The notes below the pieces were generated by a model. The model was not told where the DNA came from. It saw nothing but the letters and a program-made list of their open reading frames with translations, and ran no database searches. A DNA stretch of 36,394 nucleotides. Source: Candidatus Segatella caccae (GTDB lineage Bacteria; Bacteroidota; Bacteroidia; Bacteroidales; Bacteroidaceae). Location: the NCBI GenBank assembly GCA_900556395.1, contig USOQ01000019.1:1-36394 (forward strand), written 5' to 3'. This document shows positions 32,837-36,394 of this stretch, piece by piece. The stretch's first letter is position 1. The number at the start of each line of letters is the position of its first letter. Made by a program: the position numbers and the translations under genes.

Positions 32837-32857
32837 TGCATTCTTAATAAAAGATTT

Positions 32858-33553
32858 ATGAAGAAACTTGTTTTTTTAACTGGTGCAGGCATGTCGGTGG
32901 AAAGTGGCTTCAAGACTTTCCGCGGCAATGACGGATTGTGGGAAAACTATCCTGTAGAGCAGATAGCAACCCACGAAGGATGGGAAGCCGACCCTACTTT
33001 AGTGACCAACTTCTATAACATGCTGCGAAAAAAACTATATGCAGCACAGCCCAACGAAGGGCATCGCATCATCAAGGAACTGGAAAACGATTTCGAAGTG
33101 ACGGTAATAACACAGAATGTGGATAACCTACATGAGAAAGCTGGTTCAAGTCATGTCATCCACCTACACGGAGAACTAAGCAAGGTATGCTCTTCGCGCA
33201 ATCCATACGATGCACAATACATTCAGGAATTGCCTGAAGACAATAGCCAAATAACACCAGGCACACTGGCTGGTGATGGCAGTCTGCTACGCCCTTTCAT
33301 CGTCTTTTTCGGAGAAAGTGTACCTATGATAGAGCCAGCAGCAGAAGCCGTACAGCAAGCCGACATCTTTGTCATTATCGGCACATCACTCAACGTATAT
33401 CCTGCTGCGGGATTGATATCATACACCAAGCCACACATACCTATCTACCTCATTGACCCGGGAGCCGTCAACACCAATGGTTACTACAAGATAGAACATA
33501 TCATGAAGGGTGCAAGTGAAGGCTTGAAGCAACTGAAGGAAATACTACGCTAA
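32858..33553 (+). CDS. Sir2-family NAD-dependent protein deacylase
   Basis: The 231-residue protein opens MKKLVFLTGAGMSVESGFKT, the Sir2 NAD-binding GAGxS motif. QNVDNLH (86-92) and the catalytic His104 in HLHGE follow, and GTSLNVYPAAG closes the Rossmann fold. The upstream extension to 32714 runs through the divergent promoters and lacks Sir2 similarity, so ATG 32858 is the start. Two points are unusual. Only one Cys (Cys111) remains where four zinc ligands are typical, and the Y-x-x-R acyl-pocket motif of CobB-like desuccinylases reads YNML. It should remove acyl groups from lysines using NAD; the preferred acyl group is open. RNase R follows in the same direction. Confidence 0.92.
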   Translation: MKKLVFLTGAGMSVESGFKTFRGNDGLWENYPVEQIATHEGWEADPTLVTNFYNMLRKKLYAAQPNEGHRIIKELENDFEVTVITQNVDNLHEKAGSSHVIHLHGELSKVCSSRNPYDAQYIQELPEDNSQITPGTLAGDGSLLRPFIVFFGESVPMIEPAAEAVQQADIFVIIGTSLNVYPAAGLISYTKPHIPIYLIDPGAVNTNGYYKIEHIMKGASEGLKQLKEILR

Positions 33554-33567
33554 CCTATAGCATCCAG

Positions 33568-33583
33568 AAAGACGCAAGTCTTT
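33568..33583 (+). terminator. Small hairpin after the Sir2 gene
   Basis: AAAGAC-GCAA-GTCTTT, a 6-bp stem with a GCAA tetraloop, 15 bases after the stop codon. The T-tract is short, so termination is weak or partial. Confidence 0.35.
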
Positions 33584-33638
33584 ACATCCTTCACTACTTA
33601 AAAGATTATAATACCCCTAACAAATAAAACAAACAACT

Positions 33639-35936
33639 ATGGGAAAAGGAAAAAAAGGAGGCAAAAGAATGAATAAAGCGCAGCTTACCGAAAAGCTGCA
33701 GGAATTCTTTGCCAGTCAACCAGGCGTCACGCTTAGTTTCAAGGATATCTTCCGTGCCCTGCATCTCGATACCCATCCTCTGAAGATGTTGGCTATCGAC
33801 ACGATGGAGGAAATGGCATGGGATGACTATCTTGCTAAGGTAAGTGACAATTCATACAGACTCAACCAGAGTATTCAGGTCATGGAGGGCAAGTTTGTAC
33901 GCAAGCCTAACGGCAAAAACTCTGTTATACCCGAAGGAAGCGAAAAGCCTATCTTTGTTTCTGAACGCAACTCCATGGGAGCACTCAATGGCGACCATGT
34001 GGAGTTTACCTTCCTCGCACGCCGCAAGAACCACATCAAAGAGGCTCAGGTTAACAGAATCATCGAACGCGCTAAAGACAGTTTCGTGGGACGCTTAAAG
34101 GTAGATAAAGACATCGCCTATTTAGTGACTCCAAGTGATGTCTTTGCACACAACATCATCATTCCGAAACGCAAGTTGAAGGGAGGAAAGACTGACGACA
34201 AGGCTGTGGTGCGTATCATAGAATGGCCCGATGGCGAAAATAAAAGTCCTATCGGTGAGGTTATTGATGTTCTCGGACAGAAGGGAGAAAACGATGTGGA
34301 GATGAACTCTATCTTAGCTCAATATGGTCTACCATACAAGTATCCTAAGAATGTGGAGGATGCTGCCAATAAGATTACTGGTGAGATAACAGAGCAAGAC
34401 TATAAGGAGCGAGAAGACTTCCGCGATGTATTCACCTGCACCATAGACCCTAAGGATGCAAAAGATTTCGATGATGCACTCAGTATTCAAAAGTTAGACA
34501 ACGGCAACTGGCAGGTGGGTGTGCATATCGCTGATGTGTCGCACTATGTCACCGAAGGAAGCATCATAGATAAAGAGGCTGTCAAGAGAGCTACATCAGT
34601 CTATCTCGTAGACCGCACCATACCGATGCTGCCAGAACGTCTCTGCAACTTCATCTGCTCTCTGCGACCTGACGAGGAGAAATTGGCCTATAGTGTCATC
34701 TTCGAACTTGACAATAACGCAGAAGTAAAGAACTATCGCATCGTACATACTGTCATCAAGAGCAACCGACGATATAAATATGAAGAGGTACAGGAGTTGT
34801 TGGAGGCCAATGGCGTAGTAGACGGAACGGGCGAACCTGCACCAGCCGAAACCAAAGAGCATCCTTATCAAGGAGAGAATGCCTTACAGCTTATCACTCT
34901 CGACCGCATAGCCAAGAAACTGAGAGCTGCAAGATTTAAGAATGGTGCCGTGAAGTTCGACCGCGAGGAATTGCACTTCGATGTTGACGAAAAGGGAAAA
35001 CCTATAAGCTGCTATTTTAAGCGCTCTAAAGACGCCAACAAGCTCGTAGAGGAGTTTATGCTCTTAGCCAACAGAACGGTTGCTGAGAGTATAGGAAAGA
35101 CCAAGAAGGGCAAGAAAGCCAAAACACTACCCTACCGTATTCACGACAATCCAGACCCTCAAAAGCTGGAGACACTGCGCGAATTTGTGGTAAAGTTTGG
35201 CTACAAGATGAAAACAGAGGGCACCAAAGGCGCTACAGCAAAGAGCTTAAATAAGTTGATGGCCGATTGCGAAGGTAAACCAGAGAACAACCTCATCCAA
35301 ATGGTTGCCCTGCGCGCTATGATGAAAGCCAAATACTCTGTACACAACATCGGACACTTCGGATTGGCATTCGAATATTATACACACTTCACATCGCCTA
35401 TACGTCGATATCCCGACACCATGGTACACCGCTTGCTTACCAAGTATGCTGATGGAGGCAGAAGCGCCAACGAAAAGCATTACGAGGAGCTATGCGAACA
35501 CTGTTCTGAAATGGAGCAGATAGCACAAAATGCGGAGCGCGACAGCATCAAATATAAAATGGTAGAGTTTATGGGTGATAAACTGGGTGAAGAGTTTGAT
35601 GCCCACATCAGTGGTATCACCAGTTATGGCATCTACGCCACCATCGACGAGAACCATTGCGAAGGTATGATTCCTATGCGAGACATCGCTGACGATTACT
35701 ATGATTTCGATGAAAAGAACTTCTGCCTCGTCGGAAGACGTCACCACAACAAATACCAGTTGGGAGACGAGATCCGCATCAAAGTGGCACAAGCCAATTT
35801 AGAAAAGAAACAACTTGACTTCACATTGGCAGGCGATTCTGCCCCAATACGCAAAGAAAAGCCTTCTACAAGCACTTCTGCTAAGAAAGCAAGAAAGTCT
35901 AAGCAAAAGACAAGAAATCACCGTAGAGGTAAATAA
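33639..35936 (+). CDS. rnr: Ribonuclease R
   Basis: This 765-residue 3'-5' exoribonuclease degrades structured RNA. Its order is an N-terminal winged-helix-like and cold-shock region, an RNB catalytic domain, then an S1 RNA-binding domain at about 650-735 (FDAHISGITSYGIYATID). In the RNB domain DPKDAKDFDDA places Asp270, Asp276, Asp278 and Asp279 as the metal-binding residues, and HFTSPIRRYPD follows. The C-terminus is a Lys/Arg-rich tail (AKKARKSKQKTRNHRRGK). The start at 33639 begins with a basic MGKGKKGGKR; ATG 33669 is an alternative. I find no TAnnTTTG box before it, so it may share the Sir2 transcript. A clear terminator follows at 35972-36002. Confidence 0.97.
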   Translation: MGKGKKGGKRMNKAQLTEKLQEFFASQPGVTLSFKDIFRALHLDTHPLKMLAIDTMEEMAWDDYLAKVSDNSYRLNQSIQVMEGKFVRKPNGKNSVIPEGSEKPIFVSERNSMGALNGDHVEFTFLARRKNHIKEAQVNRIIERAKDSFVGRLKVDKDIAYLVTPSDVFAHNIIIPKRKLKGGKTDDKAVVRIIEWPDGENKSPIGEVIDVLGQKGENDVEMNSILAQYGLPYKYPKNVEDAANKITGEITEQDYKEREDFRDVFTCTIDPKDAKDFDDALSIQKLDNGNWQVGVHIADVSHYVTEGSIIDKEAVKRATSVYLVDRTIPMLPERLCNFICSLRPDEEKLAYSVIFELDNNAEVKNYRIVHTVIKSNRRYKYEEVQELLEANGVVDGTGEPAPAETKEHPYQGENALQLITLDRIAKKLRAARFKNGAVKFDREELHFDVDEKGKPISCYFKRSKDANKLVEEFMLLANRTVAESIGKTKKGKKAKTLPYRIHDNPDPQKLETLREFVVKFGYKMKTEGTKGATAKSLNKLMADCEGKPENNLIQMVALRAMMKAKYSVHNIGHFGLAFEYYTHFTSPIRRYPDTMVHRLLTKYADGGRSANEKHYEELCEHCSEMEQIAQNAERDSIKYKMVEFMGDKLGEEFDAHISGITSYGIYATIDENHCEGMIPMRDIADDYYDFDEKNFCLVGRRHHNKYQLGDEIRIKVAQANLEKKQLDFTLAGDSAPIRKEKPSTSTSAKKARKSKQKTRNHRRGK

Positions 35937-35971
35937 AACGGCGTTTTTCGTAACAACAAGCAAATCATCTT

Positions 35972-36002
35972 AAGGGTGACTCTTCAAACAAGGGTCACCC
36001 TT
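35972..36002 (+). terminator. Intrinsic terminator of rnr
   Basis: AAGGGTGAC (35972-35980) pairs with GTCACCCTT (35994-36002), followed by TTTTATT on the + strand. Confidence 0.85.
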
Positions 36003-36286
36003 TTATTATGCAAATACCATTCAGATTTATTATATATTCCCCAAAAAACAAACGACGCAGCAATAAACAAGACGATTGCGTTGCGATGACAAATAAAAGC
36101 AGAAGCAGATCAAGTATAAAAAGGTGGGAATAACCCCCTATTTCTATAAGATTGTTACATCTTTTTTCTATAAGATTGTTAGATCTTAGTTACAGCATAA
36201 GAACTTCCCCATAGAAGACAACATACTACAAATCCGCACAACAGGATAAGCAAAAAGCCGATTCGATGAAGATATACAACAAACAA
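36003..36286. other. Gene-free spacer between rnr and the rRNA operon end
   Basis: No coding frame or RNA gene is recognisable here. The only structure I see is the tandem repeat at 36141-36187. Confidence 0.6.
36141..36187. repeat. Two tandem 23-bp repeats, each with an AAGAT-N6-ATCTT dyad
   Basis: Copies at 36141-36163 and 36165-36187 are identical in 22 of 23 bases with a 24-base period. Each contains AAGAT and ATCTT half-sites six bases apart. They look like paired protein-binding sites but no gene start lies near. Confidence 0.85.
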
Positions 36287-36320
36287 AAAGCCTCAGGAAT
36301 CTTTCGAAACCTGAGGCTTT
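36287..36320 (-). terminator. Terminator of the rRNA operon
   Basis: AAAGCCTCAGG (36287-36297) pairs perfectly with CCTGAGGCTTT (36310-36320). On the minus strand the stem ends in TTTTTG, just past the 5S rRNA. Confidence 0.85.
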
Positions 36321-36330
36321 GATGAAAAAA

Positions 36331-36394
36331 GGAGGCGGCTACCTACTCTCCCGCATTGCATTGCAGTACCATCGGCGCAAGTGGGCTTAACTTC
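36331..36394 (-). rRNA. rrf: 5S ribosomal RNA, 3' half, cut by the window edge
   Basis: On the minus strand this reads GAAGTTAAGCCCAC, GCGCCGATGGTACTGC, then CGGGAGAGTAGGT and CCGCCTCC, the conserved 3' half of bacterial 5S rRNA. The 5' half lies beyond base 36394. The exact 3' end is uncertain by a few bases. It marks the end of an rRNA operon that enters from the right. Confidence 0.93.

Noticed and set aside
32714..32857. N-terminal extension of the Sir2 protein
   Set aside because: It overlaps the divergent FKBP start and both -7 boxes and is a hydrophobic A/T-driven frame; Sir2 similarity begins at 32858.

Overview
The window looks like a chromosomal segment of a Gram-negative Bacteroidales bacterium, most likely Prevotella/Segatella-like. 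The evidence is direct. Many genes are preceded by the Bacteroidetes promoter form TTTG-N19/20-TAnnTTTG. Several exported proteins carry Gln right after the signal-peptidase site, next to a glutaminyl-cyclase-type enzyme. LPS-type genes, outer-membrane barrels, tandem FKBPs and a LytS/LytTR pair are also present. I cannot fix the species from the sequence alone.

Layout. 1-5024 (+): an envelope-glycolipid operon with a 5'-truncated MsbA-like ABC exporter, an LpxL/HtrB-type acyltransferase and three glycosyltransferases (GT11-like, capsular/GT32-like, GT2 with a GT7-type C-terminus). 5133-6005 (-): a lone GT2 gene bracketed by two inward-facing copies of a ~48-bp palindromic repeat. 6068-7054 (-): an Rpn/PD-(D/E)XK transposase-like nuclease with a heptad repeat tail. 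7159-7932 (-): a WaaE-like GT2. 13727 down to 8138 (-): a four-gene operon with its own promoter that resembles teichoic-acid chemistry: LtaS-like phosphotransferase, CDP-glycerol glycerophosphotransferase-like protein, class V aminotransferase, and a glycerol-phosphate-type cytidylyltransferase fused to a Gfo/Idh/MocA domain. This is the most interesting system in the window.

13832-16658: a secreted helix-hairpin-helix/outer-membrane protein divergent from a DUF4294 protein. 21507 down to 16671 (-): cysS, an Lrp/AsnC regulator, a C26-M19 peptidase fusion and an M28 glutaminyl cyclase, closely spaced. 21543-22086: a gene-free stretch dense in palindromes, leading into a strong promoter for an AAA+/DUF4143-type ATPase (22087-23286). 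23459-28322: a PD40 propeller/outer-membrane barrel pair divergent from a TPR-LytS kinase and LytTR regulator. 28495-30000 (+): an acetyl-CoA hydrolase/succinate CoA-transferase. 32721 down to 30178 (-): three tandem FKBP isomerases with three different predicted locations. 32858-35936 (+): a Sir2 deacylase and RNase R. 36331-36394 (-): the 3' half of a 5S rRNA and its terminator, so an rRNA operon continues to the right.

How they fit together: the left 14 kb is largely cell-surface glycan building. Glycosyltransferases assemble the sugar chain, the acyltransferase and ABC exporter finish and move the lipid anchor, and the phospho-polyol operon plausibly makes a CDP-activated alditol or amino-alditol phosphate and attaches it to surface glycan or lipid. 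The right half is housekeeping (tRNA charging, RNA decay, protein folding, CoA metabolism) interleaved with envelope sensing.
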